Positions 31,097 to 41,994 of a stretch of 64,000 nucleotides of DNA are shown here, piece after piece. The position numbers and the translations under genes were made by a program. The DNA comes from Rhynchopus sp. YZ270_cl-10 (lineage: Eukaryota > Euglenozoa > Diplonemea > Diplonemida > Diplonemidae). Position 1 is the stretch's first letter, and each line of letters opens with the position of its first letter. The stretch spans positions 1,612,001 through 1,676,000 of the forward strand of contig OZ037833.1 in the NCBI GenBank assembly GCA_964035575.1, given 5' to 3'. The notes below the pieces were generated by a model that worked only from the letters and a program-made list of their open reading frames with translations, had not been told where the DNA came from and did no database searches.

Positions 31097-31344
31097 TCGA
31101 AAACATAGGTCATGAAAACATCTTTGAAAGAGGGCCGTTTGGTGAGAATAGCCTGAGCCTCTCATCACCAAAAGAAACACCTAAAAAAAGACTTGAAAGT
31201 GATGCGCCTGTATGCCTATGGGGTTTAACAAAAAGGCCAACATGGTGGAGGTGTTGTGTTCGAGGGGGCGAAAAGAATCTAGACAAAAAGAAAGGCAAAA
31301 AAAAAGGGGGTTCTAATGGTGGGGATCACTGAGGGGGTGTGGTC

Positions 31345-34121
31345 TTAGAACTGTTGGGTCTTGCTGCTGCTGCTGGTGGACCTGCTGGCTGTGGTCGTTG
31401 TCGTGATGGCTGAGCTGGTAGGTGAGGAGGCGGCGCCTGACGTGGGCGAGTCGACCCTCCCTTGCCCCGCTCTTTGCATCGGTGCAGGTGGCGGCTGTGT
31501 TTTTTGTGTTGTGTTTAATAATAACTACCGCGTCGTACCCTAAGAACCCCAAGACCAAAAGGCTTTTATTTCATTTTTGACCCCCTGTGGCTGCATACCT
31601 TCTCTGGACGTGGCTCAGGCGACTCTCCCACCCCCGCATCGGTGTGCATGGACGACTTAGCCGAGACGGGCCCCCTTGGGCTAACAGCGCTGGAGCTGCT
31701 GGAGCGGCTCTGTGCTCTCTTGAGGCCTGAGGCGGAGAGGCTGCGCTTTGGGGGTGGTGGCTTTGGGTACGAGGGGCCGGGAGACTGTGTGCGTGTTGTG
31801 ACAACGGCTGCAGGGATCACAGGCTTCGGTGGCGGCGGTGGGGGGCGTTTGTTGAGCGGCAGCGACGCGATGGACGCTGGGCGCGAGGCTGGCTCAGAAC
31901 CACCCAATGCGAGCGGCAGGTCCAGCCCTGTAGACTGATGCGACTGGTGCGACAGCTTGCGACGCACAGGGCTCTTCCGTGGCGACGCCTGTGGGCTGGG
32001 GGCACGCTCCAGGTCTTCGATGCGTTTCCGCATGTAGGCGAGCTCGTCTTCTAGACGGGTGGTTTTGTTGCGCAGGTCGGCGTTCTCCTTTGCGAGGGCG
32101 GCGTCTGCTGAGCGGGTGTGCGATTGGCTGTCGCGGAGTGATGTGTCGGCGTGTTCGGCTCGTTCGCGCCAGTCTTGTGCGTCGGCTTCGGTGCGGAGCT
32201 TCTCCTCGACAAGGATCTGCTGTCTGCGGTCCAGCTTGACAAGCTCCTCGTGGAACTCTCCTTGCAGGCGGGAGCGCTGCGACTCAAGCTCCTCAACGCG
32301 GCGGGTCGCCTGCTTCAGCTCCTTCGCCATGACCACCGTCTCGCCCTGCTCCTTCCGCCACGCACGTTCACGCTTCTCGGAAGCCCGCCGCACCTCCTCC
32401 TTCTCCTTCCCCAGCCGCACCACATCACTGCGCAGTCGCAACAACGTCGCGTCCATCACATTCCTGTACATCTCAAACTCCTGCTTCACCACTGCAGCCT
32501 CCTTCACCGCATCCGCCTGCACAGAGGCGGACCGTGCTCGGGTCTTCTTGCGTTCCTCAGGGACCACCTCGGCTGTGGTGGTGGGGAGGTTCTTCTTGAT
32601 CGACGCATATGTAAAAGAATTGCCCACATGCGCGGTATTGACAGGAGAGTTAGACAGCACTGCGGTGTCCTCTTCATAGCGCAGTGGCGAGCGTGCCCTG
32701 GCTGCACCGGGCTGCTTCACGACATGATGTGTCACACAGCGACGTGGCGACATCGAGAGGTTGTCCCCCGCACGACGCGGCGAACTGTTCTGCTTCTGCA
32801 GTGCAGGCGACCTGGATGCATTCGTAAAGTCCAACCCGATGACAGGAGTAGGCGGCTCGGTACCGTCCGTCAACTGGCTGGTACTATGCGCGTTGTGTCC
32901 ATTCCACCCAAGCAAACTAGAATGATGCGTCCTCGTTGGACTCACCCTTGGCTGCGACCTTTTGTACAGTGCTGCCTCTGGGTGCAGAAAGGGCGACCGC
33001 GTCATGCGCTTATCCTGGTCGACCTCTGCAGACTTATCCAAAGAGGCTGTGGCCAAGGAAGACTCGCCACTGTCAAGCCAGGTTGCAGTCTCGGAGAGAA
33101 CCTCGGCCTCTCGGAAGGAGTCGCCCGCTTTGTGCACACCGGCGAACGGTGCGTAGGGTGTGAGGCAGGTCATGAGTGCGGCCTGGTGCTGGCCGCTGAG
33201 GGCAGAGCGGAGGAAGTGTGTGAGGCGGTGGCGCTGGTAGGGTATGCTGGCAAACTTCTCGTCAATCGCAGACATGCAGTTCTTGAGGGAGGTGCGAAAG
33301 CCGATTGGGCCCTGCGCACCACCGCCCTTAGGCTGCAGCACTGCAGGCTCGCTGCCAAACGACACAAAGTGGAGCCAATGAAGCTTCGACACACCCTCCG
33401 GTTCACGCGACGCCTCAACACAAAAACTCAGCACCGTCTGCCCAGTATGCGTCTTATTCAACACTGATTGGATCAGTTGCAGTGCTGACGCTGTGTTCGG
33501 AAGCTCCCGAAGCTTCGCATTTTCAAACACCATCGACTTTGTTTTTCTACATTCTGCAAGACTGGGGGCACGACGCGGGGACTTCCCCCTTCTTGGCCCA
33601 GCATTGGGGGTGGAGACTGCGCCGGGTCCTTCTGCTAAAAGGTCGATGATTTGGTCGGGTTGGATGACAGCCGCGCCGAAGTGGACTGTCCAGGTGTGTG
33701 AGGTGTCGCCTGCGAGGGATTGGAGGTCCATGTAGAGCTGGTCCACTGCGCAGCTGAGGAGGCCTGGGTGGTGGGGGGCACCTTCGAAGAGCCAGTTGCG
33801 GGCGAGGTTGCCGCCGTCGAAGAGGACGTAGCCGGCCCCGTTCGTGCCGCTTGTCAGGTTCGACACCATGCCGGACACGCCCAGCTCGTAGTAGGCCTGC
33901 CGGTGTGTCGCCGCGATCGGTAGAACACTGCAAGGGTGTGTGCTCCGCTTCACGACCTCGCCCTCACGTCGCTCCAAGAGTGTGTACCCCGGTATGCCGT
34001 CCTCGCGTGCCACCTCGTACCGTTGTACCAAGTCCGCACGTTCCTGCACACTGCTCTCACCCCTCGCATGACACATACTCACCATCTCATCTCTCCCAAC
34101 GATTTTTACTAAGGTGCGCAT
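31345..34121 (-). CDS. Divergent kinesin-like protein with a degenerate motor, coiled coil and Ser/Pro-rich tail
   Basis: Exons 34121-31599 and 31494-31345 (104-nt intron, donor GTATGC, acceptor CACAG, both phase 0) give 890 residues. The start follows an excellent pyrimidine tract ending CCCACAG at 34149. The motor fold is recognisable: VLFDGGNLARNWLFEGAP near 95 stands where kinesins have the P-loop; NKTHTGQTVLSFCVE is in the switch I area; LHFVSFGSEPA is in the switch II area; SLKNCMSAIDEKFASIPYQR and RLTHFLRSALSG near 310 match the conserved alpha4-alpha5 region. The GxxxxGKT/S residues are gone, so ATP use is unlikely. Residues about 560-740 are coiled coil. The tail is Pro/Ser/Lys-rich and ends SKTQQF. 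It probably binds microtubules or dimerises without motility (inference). Confidence 0.72.
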
Positions 34122-34148
34122 TGTAGCGCACCAAATGCGTTGGGTTTT

Positions 34149-34196
34149 CTGTGGGTTGGTGGAGAAGGGAGGGAGGAGGGGAGGGGAGAGAAGGAA
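34149..34196 (-). promoter_or_regulatory. Putative trans-splice acceptor of the kinesin-like gene
   Basis: About 45 nt of almost pure pyrimidine on the minus strand (TTCCTTCTCTCCCCTCCCC and following) ending CCAACCCACAG, 27 nt before the ATG. This is the strongest example in the window. Confidence 0.65.
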
Positions 34197-34328
34197 AATA
34201 TCATCGTTGTTTTTTGTACACGTTAGCATGCGTATATAAATAAAAATTCGGCTAGTAAAGGTAAGATGTAGCATAAACTTCTCTTGGTCGCCTATAAAAA
34301 TAGTACACTATTCTTTCAAAAACAGACA

Positions 34329-34865
34329 TCACCAATCCTCATCCAGGTCCTCCACCGAAGGTCGCGCTGGAGACGGTGATGTTATATCTGTGTGGATTTT
34401 CCTTGCGTGCGTGAGGAGGTCGGAACAGAGCTCTCTTGCCGAGGACATTTGGTAGAGTGCGAAGAAGGAGGAGAGGATTGCGAGGGTGGGGACGGGGCGG
34501 CAAAGTGAGGCACGAACAACACTCATAAGACGACCAGAGACGACCACAACGAATGCCACAAGCTTGACAAGACTGAACGCCGTTTCGAGCACATCACCAG
34601 GGAACGTGACCACCTTTCTGACTATAATGCGTGTAGTCGACGGTGTGTTCAGCTCATCAAACACCTGTCTCAGGTCGTCCGGATGCATGCACGACAGCTG
34701 CTGCGGGGTGATCCCCATCCTCTCTGCCCTATCCACAAACCCATACGCCAGCTCCAGCTCATCCTCCCCTCCAGCTAAAATACATGGCAACACAGCCATG
34801 TCAAATCTCTGCTTCGCCCATTCGTACAGCATCGCATAATGAGAAAATCGGTGGAGTGTGTCCAT
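34329..34865 (-). CDS. Small membrane-associated protein, unknown
   Basis: The product is 178 residues. The start MDTLHRFSHYAML is 13 nt past a CCCTTAG acceptor. The N-terminal half is soluble (ITPQQLSCMHPDDLRQVF near 52-70). Residues about 95-115 (LVKLVAFVVVVSGRLM) and 120-140 (VPTLAILSSFFALYQM) are hydrophobic enough for two membrane passes or a hairpin. The C-terminus is acidic (SVEDLDEDW). It is not recognised. Confidence 0.65.
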   Translation of the reverse strand: MDTLHRFSHYAMLYEWAKQRFDMAVLPCILAGGEDELELAYGFVDRAERMGITPQQLSCMHPDDLRQVFDELNTPSTTRIIVRKVVTFPGDVLETAFSLVKLVAFVVVVSGRLMSVVRASLCRPVPTLAILSSFFALYQMSSARELCSDLLTHARKIHTDITSPSPARPSVEDLDEDW

Positions 34866-35272
34866 TGTGTTGTTTCCACCTAAGGGAAGGTTTGGGGTGA
34901 GTCAGAGTTGAGGAAACAAAGAAAAAGAAATGGTGAACGATAAGGTCGTTTTTTGACGTATTGGGAGAAGCCCTTTAGGGGGGGGAAGCAGCAGGTTTAA
35001 ACGTTGTCGATTTCCTCATGATTTTTTGCTTGAGGCGTAAAAAAAGAGGGGAGGGGGGAAGAGCGTATTCAGGTTAGTAACTGTGTCAGCAATTCTCAAA
35101 TCGGGAGAGAAAAAAAAAATACGGAAATAAGTCGAAGACAGATTTTTGACCCATTTCGTTTCTTGAAGCGAAGCTTGTTGGTATAAAAAAAAGAGAGGAA
35201 AAAAAAAAAGATTAAATTTGACTTCCTTTTGAGGTCGTCCTCTCCCCATCCCTTTCCCCAAAAACCCTTTCC
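34866..35272. other. Short AT-rich spacer
   Basis: Nothing beyond homopolymer runs and the acceptor of the downstream small membrane protein. Confidence 0.5.
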
Positions 35273-37243
35273 TCAATCCGCCTTCTTTGCTGCGAGCGAA
35301 TTTAGGGAACTTTCCCTCAGTTTGCCTTGCGCTTTGCGGAGGCCTTTTAAGCCGGACATAGCCCCAGAGAAGGCTGCTGTTGCAACACCACCCACCATTT
35401 CTGTGGAGAGGAGTGGGGGTGTCCAGACCTGGGTCTGCGCATTCCAGCCGCGGTCAGGGTGTTTTGCGAATACTAGGTGCAGAAGTTCCTCCTTTGCGAA
35501 GGGCGCTATTGAGGCTTTATCTTTGACAGCGGTGTTGTTGATTTTTATTAGACGGTGCCCAAGCATCTTTTCCAGACCGTTTTCGTGCGACGACGAACCT
35601 TCTACACAACCACTCAAGACCAATCGGGATCCGGGGGCAAAGCAGATTCCTAGCTTTTGTTCTGGTGTTTTGTGTAATACGATTTCACAGAAGTCTTCTA
35701 GTAAATTCGACGCAGAAGACGCCAGCGAGGTCGGCGCAGACGGTGACATGGACACCGACACATTCCCTCTACTTGGCGTCATTGCTGAGATCACAGAGGC
35801 CACCTCTGATTCTTCTCCTACCTCCCCTCCCCCTTCTTCTTCAATTTCTTCTTCCTTGGCGTCTAATCTGCGTAGCACCTCCATCCCCGCTTGGCTTTGG
35901 ATCGACACCCATCCAGCAGGGTTGGTGAGCCGAGCACGACCTGCCTTGGTGATCTCCTCCACCTCTACCATCATCCCCTTTTCCAGACGGCATAGCTCCC
36001 TGCTATGCCTTCCTACGTTCTCCCGCACCACCGCCCCCTCCACCACCACCTCCATCACAACCACCGCCAAAACCCTCTTTGCATCTTGCTCCAACCCACG
36101 AAGGCCTGCTCTTGTGTAGTCCTCCCCAGCTTTGACCTTGAATCTCGCTGCCACCTCGGTTGTCTTCAGTTCTAATAGGTCGTATTCTCTGAGAAGCGCG
36201 CACCGTTCCAGCATTTCCTCCTCCATATTGAAGGTAAGGAGAAGTGTGTAGCGTTGGTGTTGTTCTGTTGTGATGCCGGCGGATCGAACGGTCGCTTCGG
36301 TAGCAGAAAAGAAAGAGGTGGCGAAGGAGAGAAGATGGTCCGCATGGTGGTGGTGCTGTGTGGTCACAATATCGGCACGCTCTGTGGATTCGTTGTCTTG
36401 CAGGTTTCTGCGGATGTCAACTGTTGCCGCAATGATCCGCCCTTCAAACTCTGTTCCCGCAAGCCCCCTGCGGGCCGATGCTTCCTCGGAGAGCAGCGCA
36501 TACCGTACGTCCCCTTCTCTGTCGTAGTAGAGCTGCCGGTCGCTCACCTCATCCCACAGACGGAGTGTTGTGTTTGAAAAGTGTGTTGCCTCGTCAGCTT
36601 CGATGTCCCTCCTCCCTTCTGTCTCGCCATGTGCCACTCTCCTCCTCTCCGTTAACAAAACCCTCTTCCGATCCATATCCCTCTCTCTTGCCAAAGAAAA
36701 CCACTCTTGGCTACAATGTGAGCCCACCTTAGCGCGTTGCATTTCCTCGTTGTTTATGATGCCGTTGAGAATCTCAGAAAGCGGTTTTTGAGGGATTGGA
36801 GTGGGAGTGTTCTCTTCGTCGGAGATCGGGTCGTTGAGGGCATCCCATGGAAGGTCTGCCGGAGGGGGAGGAGGGTCGAATACGGTGACTGAAGAGCGTG
36901 CAGGCTTGCGGAGAGGGTGGTGTTGGGACGGTCGGGGTTGAGTGAGTTCAATGTTTTTGATGTTGGAGGCCCCACCAAGGGTACCCCCTTCCCACCATTT
37001 AGGGCGCTGCCGTTTCGCAGTGGCCGTCTGTTTCATCTCCGTAACCACCTCTTTCAATGTGTAGTCCGGAAAATAAGCCTTTGCAGTAAAATACAAAATC
37101 GCTCCGGTCATCGGCGTCACCACCAATAACAACACCCGTCGCAAAAAGGGGTCCGACTGCTCGATGTTGTCACCCTGAACATCGCGTACCAACACCGCTA
37201 AGGACAACACAAAGAGCATGAAGTGGGAGTCTAGCGGTGCCAT
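35273..37243 (-). CDS. Membrane-anchored coiled-coil protein with a C-terminal PDZ-like domain
   Basis: The product is 656 residues. The N-terminus is a signal peptide (MAPLDSHFMLFVLSLAVLV) followed by a second hydrophobic segment near 38-55 (LLLVVTPMTGAILYFTA), so the rest is anchored. The middle (about 155-480) is highly charged and helical. Residues about 530-610 form a PDZ-like fold: EIVLHKTPEQKLGICFAPGS carries an altered carboxylate-binding loop, followed by LVLSGCVEGSSSHENGLEKM and GHRLIKINNTAVKD. Another hydrophobic-poor tail ends LNSLAAKKAD. PDZ domains bind C-terminal peptides, so it may be a membrane scaffold. Confidence 0.75.
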   Translation of the reverse strand: MAPLDSHFMLFVLSLAVLVRDVQGDNIEQSDPFLRRVLLLVVTPMTGAILYFTAKAYFPDYTLKEVVTEMKQTATAKRQRPKWWEGGTLGGASNIKNIELTQPRPSQHHPLRKPARSSVTVFDPPPPPADLPWDALNDPISDEENTPTPIPQKPLSEILNGIINNEEMQRAKVGSHCSQEWFSLARERDMDRKRVLLTERRRVAHGETEGRRDIEADEATHFSNTTLRLWDEVSDRQLYYDREGDVRYALLSEEASARRGLAGTEFEGRIIAATVDIRRNLQDNESTERADIVTTQHHHHADHLLSFATSFFSATEATVRSAGITTEQHQRYTLLLTFNMEEEMLERCALLREYDLLELKTTEVAARFKVKAGEDYTRAGLRGLEQDAKRVLAVVVMEVVVEGAVVRENVGRHSRELCRLEKGMMVEVEEITKAGRARLTNPAGWVSIQSQAGMEVLRRLDAKEEEIEEEGGGEVGEESEVASVISAMTPSRGNVSVSMSPSAPTSLASSASNLLEDFCEIVLHKTPEQKLGICFAPGSRLVLSGCVEGSSSHENGLEKMLGHRLIKINNTAVKDKASIAPFAKEELLHLVFAKHPDRGWNAQTQVWTPPLLSTEMVGGVATAAFSGAMSGLKGLRKAQGKLRESSLNSLAAKKAD

Positions 37244-37537
37244 ATTTTGTTTTGTTTTTGGTTTAGTTTCGGTATTTCCCTTTTGCCCAAAAGGGGCACC
37301 CTATAGTGGTGGTGTGTGGGTAGGGGGTAGGAAGATAGGGTGAATTGGTGTAGTTAAAAAAAAATGCGTGGCCTGTTTTTTTTTTTTGCGTTCTGTGCAG
37401 AGGAGTCTAAAAAATGTTGCGTTATCGTGGCGTCAGGAACCTTTGGGTACCATGACCAAAACCGCTAAACCGTTCTGTGACAAAAAAAAACTACGATTTG
37501 ATCTGGAACCTTTGTTCCTGCAAGAGAAGGCATACAC

Positions 37538-38566
37538 TCAAACACGTCCCTCAATGGTGTAGTCGTACCCAGCAACCGGGATAAACGCGGGTTTGCTGGG
37601 ATCTTTGCTTTCGAAGGCGAAGGCAACGGTTTCGGCTATTCCGCCTTCGTCGTCCTCTTCTTTGGATGTAACGTTCAGTTGGAAGTGGATGTGTGGCCAG
37701 GGGGCGAAGCCGACTGATCCTGTTTGAGCAATCACCTGCCCCTTCTCTACTTTGTCACCCTTTTTGACACGCGCTGAGCCCTGCTGCAGATGCAGATAGC
37801 ATGCCTGCGAGCCGTCCGCATGCACGACAACGATCTCATTATACCCTGTGAACAGATGGTTGATGTGCCCCCCAGCGCGGTTGTGTTTATCCAGCACTGT
37901 CTTCACCACGCCGTCCAACACTGCCGTCACCAAGGTCCCTTCTTCACACTCAAAATCCACCGAATGCGTTGAGTACATCCCAAAATGCGTCAACCCCCCT
38001 TCAAACCCTTGCCCACACCGCCACACCTCAGCATCACTTTCCCCTCTTATGGGGAGGCCTATTAATAAGAAGTTCTCTGGGTAAGGGCACGGATGCGGAT
38101 CAATGGGGATGTCCATCCAGGAAGCACCCTTCACCTTAAGCTGTGTACGCTGTGTCGGGCCCTTGGTGATGCGGAAGGCACCGAGCCATTGCCCTGGGGG
38201 TGGGTGGATGACAAAGGTATTGACCTCCTCCATGGTGCAGTCGGTGTCGGTTGTGTACCATGTCATGGGGTATGCCGTGCCGTGGCAATCCACACACGTG
38301 TTGCCTTCGGGCAACGTGATCACAAAGGAGTAGTCCGACTGTGTAGCGTTGTACACAAGAAACACGCCGTCCCCGTTAATAACAAAGTCTGTCGTATCCG
38401 GCTTCACTGCCACCGACGATGGAAGCGTCTCCAGTGCACCCTTGCCGCACAGATTGGCGCTCTCCGCAGTGATGACATGTACATTCGAATCCTCAGGCAT
38501 CTCAAAGTTGATCCCAATCTTCAATTCCGGCCGTTCGCAGTCACTCAACAATGTTGTGTCCGACAT
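37538..38566 (-). CDS. M23-family (LytM-like) metallopeptidase-like protein
   Basis: The product is 342 residues with no signal peptide. The C-terminal half (about 200-320) matches the lysostaphin/LytM fold: GGLTHFGMYSTHSVDF, EEGTLVTAVLDGVV, YNEIVVVHADGSQACYLHL, VKKGDKVEKGQVIAQTGSVG and the metal-binding PHIHFQL near 303. The first His/Asp ligands would be in the THSVDF region. Such enzymes cut glycyl bonds in bacterial peptidoglycan; in a eukaryote they may act in digestion of prey or defence. The N-terminal half has two CxxC-like sites and no known match. Bacterial origin is plausible, but the codon style and the upstream acceptor (ACACAACAG) look native. It has no introns. Confidence 0.8.
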   Translation of the reverse strand: MSDTTLLSDCERPELKIGINFEMPEDSNVHVITAESANLCGKGALETLPSSVAVKPDTTDFVINGDGVFLVYNATQSDYSFVITLPEGNTCVDCHGTAYPMTWYTTDTDCTMEEVNTFVIHPPPGQWLGAFRITKGPTQRTQLKVKGASWMDIPIDPHPCPYPENFLLIGLPIRGESDAEVWRCGQGFEGGLTHFGMYSTHSVDFECEEGTLVTAVLDGVVKTVLDKHNRAGGHINHLFTGYNEIVVVHADGSQACYLHLQQGSARVKKGDKVEKGQVIAQTGSVGFAPWPHIHFQLNVTSKEEDDEGGIAETVAFAFESKDPSKPAFIPVAGYDYTIEGRV

Positions 38567-38925
38567 TTTTATTCCGGAGGTTTGTTCTGTTGTGTAGGGT
38601 TGAGGGCAGGAGGAGGAGGAGGAGGAGGGGGGTGAGGAGGAGAGAGTGTTAAAGAAAATGCCAGGAATTTGTCGTCATCCCCACACCATACCCCAACCCG
38701 CGTTTCAAAAACGCTGGGGGGTGTTTTATGTATTCAGTTAGACATCGAATCGGATAGGAAAGAGACAAGGTACATCGGTAAAGACAACACAAAACAGGCA
38801 GGGTGTTTTACAGACAACATCCCACGCAGCTGCCTGAGCTTTCCTTTTTGAAAAAACTGTATTAGTATACAAAGAGTTGATCAGCCACATTGTGTGTCAA
38901 ATGCAAACGCTTAGCTCTTACCCTC

Positions 38926-39549
38926 CTATTCGATCTTCACAAACCGGATCCGATTTTTCTTTTTCTTTGGCGGCTGTGGTGGGGACGGCACGGGCACCAC
39001 TGCCTCGGGCTCAACCACCTTTTCCTTCTCCTTTTCCTTCTCCTTCTCCTTCTCCACTTCCTCCTCTTTCGGCGTAGGCGGAGGCGAAGGTGTTGCCCCT
39101 GCCAGCACCGACGGAGAAACAGGCGGTTGATGCGGCGCTTGAATGGGCTCCTCTGGGGGCTGCTGTGGGGACATGGGTGGGGACAGTGCTACGAGATGCG
39201 CAGCTTCTTCGCCAGGGAGCGGTGCATCGGGTATGGGTTCTTCTTCCCGAGGACGCTTCCTGGCCACCTTTTTGTGAGGGTATTTTACAACAATGTTGCA
39301 CAAAGCACGCAGCGCGGCAGAGATGTCCTGCGCTTCTAACGTATGCGACCCACGGTGTCTCGCAAGCCTGCACGCCAGGTCAGCCACCTTCCCCATGAAC
39401 ACCGTCCCTGCCTGTTCTACCATGGCAGACGCATCGGTGGACAGCTGTGCATGTGTGATACCACCTCCCTCCATAGCCCCCGCCACTTCCGACACCAAAA
39501 GTGCAAGTGACACCGGGTTCACCGCCCGTTCATTCGCATCCATCCTCAC
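38926..39549 (-). CDS. TAF12: TAF12-like histone-fold subunit of TFIID/SAGA
   Basis: The product is 207 residues. Residues about 12-95 form a histone fold: a hydrophobic first helix (SLALLVSEVAGAM), the long middle helix around QAGTVFMGKVADLACRLAR, then HRGSHTLEAQDISAALRAL and CNIVVKYP. The HTLE.QD pattern followed by NIVV is typical of TAF12, which pairs with TAF4 in TFIID. The rest is Pro-rich with a Glu-Lys repeat (about 168-180) and a basic end KKKKNRIRFVKIE. An acceptor (CCCTATTAG) lies 15 nt before the ATG. Confidence 0.8.
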   Translation of the reverse strand: MRMDANERAVNPVSLALLVSEVAGAMEGGGITHAQLSTDASAMVEQAGTVFMGKVADLACRLARHRGSHTLEAQDISAALRALCNIVVKYPHKKVARKRPREEEPIPDAPLPGEEAAHLVALSPPMSPQQPPEEPIQAPHQPPVSPSVLAGATPSPPPTPKEEEVEKEKEKEKEKEKVVEPEAVVPVPSPPQPPKKKKNRIRFVKIE

Positions 39550-39723
39550 CTCTGTGGACTAATAGGGTGAGAAAAAGGGAGGCAAAAAAAACAAAACATA
39601 AAAAAATCATCCTTTTTTTGTACATTCTAGATAGAGAAACCAGCTATCAAAAAAAAATGGTAGCTGTGAAGACACCCTCAATATACGACAAAACGCTCCC
39701 TGAAACACACCCACAACACATTT

Positions 39724-40467
39724 CTATTTCATGTACATCGCAGTGTCGGTCAACCCTGGGGCGACGGTGTGGTGCAGTTTGCAGTTCGCATCGGCACATC
39801 TGGTGCCTGCGGGGCAGATGCTTACCATCGAGACATCAGGAGCACCTATGGGACGCACAACAGTACCGTTAATCGCAGCAGACTCATGCCGCACATCCCA
39901 CACTGGGCTACCAGGGGGGTGCACTGGGGGTGGTCCGAAGTCTATCTGTGGCAGATGCTTCACGGCAACATGCTTCGGCGCGCACGCATATGAACCTATA
40001 TTGCCGTCCCTCCGATACAGCTCAAACAGCGCCACCTCGTCGTACGCAGACACCAATGCGCTTTTCTGTGCCTCCGTCCCTTCATCCTTCTCCTTCTCCT
40101 TCTCCCTCTCCGGTTCAGTCGCGACCTGAGAAATCGGTGCGGTCACCACAGACGCTGGTATACTCCGCCACGAACATCTGTTGCCAGCCTCATCGTTGGT
40201 GTGTGCAGTGGGGCGCAGGAGCTGCTCCTTCAGTCGTGTGTTCTCTTCGTTCATGCGCTGCACAACGAGACCGAGACCCTTCGCTCCGTCGGTAGAGGTG
40301 CCGGTGCGTTCGGAGAGAAGCTCGGACGTCAAATCTTTTACAACACTTCGCAAGCGCGCAATCTCGTCATCCTTAGAGCAAAGCTCTCTCTCCAAACGGA
40401 GGACCCGGGTGCGAAGATCGGCCTCTCCTGTGCGTGCAAGGATGGCTGAAGTATGTCGGTTCTGCAT
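39724..40467 (-). CDS. Coiled-coil protein with a C-terminal CCCH-type zinc-finger-like motif
   Basis: The product is 247 residues. Residues about 15-85 are coiled coil (LRTRVLRLERELCSKDDEI). A Glu-Lys tract (REKEKEKDE) is near 120. The C-terminal motif CPAGTRCADANCKLHH near 220 has the C-x5-C-x4-C-x2-H spacing, shorter than classic RNA-binding CCCH fingers but close to them. It may bind RNA. The acceptor CGCCCCCAG is 21 nt before the ATG. Confidence 0.7.
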   Translation of the reverse strand: MQNRHTSAILARTGEADLRTRVLRLERELCSKDDEIARLRSVVKDLTSELLSERTGTSTDGAKGLGLVVQRMNEENTRLKEQLLRPTAHTNDEAGNRCSWRSIPASVVTAPISQVATEPEREKEKEKDEGTEAQKSALVSAYDEVALFELYRRDGNIGSYACAPKHVAVKHLPQIDFGPPPVHPPGSPVWDVRHESAAINGTVVRPIGAPDVSMVSICPAGTRCADANCKLHHTVAPGLTDTAMYMK

Positions 40468-41992
40468 AGGATATGCTAAAGTATTCTGGGGGCGAGGCGG
40501 GCGGAGGGGGAGAGAACAGAAAATAGATCCGCCCTTTTTAGTGTATTAATGTTTCATAAAGAACATTGCGCTGTGGTTTGGGGGGTGTGTGTGAAAGTTA
40601 GAAGTTAGTGAGAAAAGGGGGGGGAAATCTACATTTTATTTTTCTCATGTTTTTTGTTTTTGTATTTTTTTTTGGGGGGGTATAGTTTTGGGGGGTTTTC
40701 TTTTCGCGCAACAAAAATAACCGGAACCTTCGGCTATTGCCTTCAAAACTGAGGATGAAAAAAATGCATTTACACATGGATAAAAAAATAACAAAAACAA
40801 AAGCAAGGGCACAACAGCTGGAACCACTATGTTGTACCCCGTTTTCCCCGGTGGTGTAGCGTACGGAAAATACGCAGTTATTTCACCATTATAGGGAATG
40901 TGGCCCGGCAGTGAGTGGCTGTTGGTTTTGGTTTGAAAAACTTGTTGAAAAATATTTTTTTTGACTAAAATTGTTTGGAGCAATGTGGTCGCCACTCTGA
41001 AAGCTTCCACCATCCCTAATACTAATCATTGTTCCTTCCTTCGTAACGGCGTCTACACTCCACTCAAAAAAGAAATACATACAAAAGGGAAGACATTTTG
41101 TCCACCGAAAAAAAAACTTTGAACTTCCGAAAAAGTGGTCTAGTATTTTTTGCCTGTTAAAAGCAAAAAAAGAGAGAGGGAGAAGAAAGAACAAAACAAC
41201 GCCTTCCCCGTGGAGATGCGTATTCTTTCAAAAAAGAGAAGAAAAAGAAAAAGAGAAATGGCAAACAGAGGTGGCTGAGAACCCACCCCTCCTCCACCCC
41301 CATTCCGTTCGTAGGCAACGGAGGAGGGCAGAGGAGGGGGGAAGAGTAACCCAAATATGCACAACACTCTTTTGCCGTCCCTCTCCCCCCATCCCCATCC
41401 CCTCCCCATTTTCCAGCCCGGTCCCCTGTATTGTGAGAGCTGCACGACGGTGAAGTGAATTACTTGGCATGTGGCTTAATACACAAAGCCAAGTCATATA
41501 CTTCACAGTCGTGGAGATATGTACAAGGTGTGTTTTTTTTTTTTTTTTTGTAAAGCGTCCCAGGTTAAAGTTATATTGCAGAGTGGTCGAAGGTCACCTT
41601 GGTACGTCTTTTTTTGGCCTTTTTTTTTTTTTTGCTTTCCTTCGAACTCACAAAACAATGAAAAACACATTGCACAGAACAAAAAGCGCAAACCCTTCCC
41701 GGTTCTTTTCCCCCCCTTTCCCCCCCTCCCCCCTCCCCTCTCTCGACCTGAGAAATGAAAATAGAAGGTTAGCTAGAGGATCCGAAGCCTGTAGCCGTGC
41801 TCAGTCAACTCAAAGCATTTCAACATATGCAAATCAATGAATTGATAGCATAGGAGGAGGGGGATCAAGAAAAGAAGAAGAAAAAATCATACCACGCATA
41901 ATTGAGTGCTATCTTCCGTGCAGGAGTTACCCAAATGCTTTTAAAAAATACACTCCCCCACTACCCTTCCCAATATTGAACAAAAAAAAGAG

Positions 41993-41994
<2 letters not shown>

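Larger units (their letters stand above)
30822..31344. other. Spacer with C and B hairpins side by side
   Basis: A C copy at 31004-31040 is followed 19 bp later by a B copy at 31059-31096, then a degraded A-like copy (about 31141-31172). This is a clear case of different families in tandem and in the same orientation. Confidence 0.65.
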
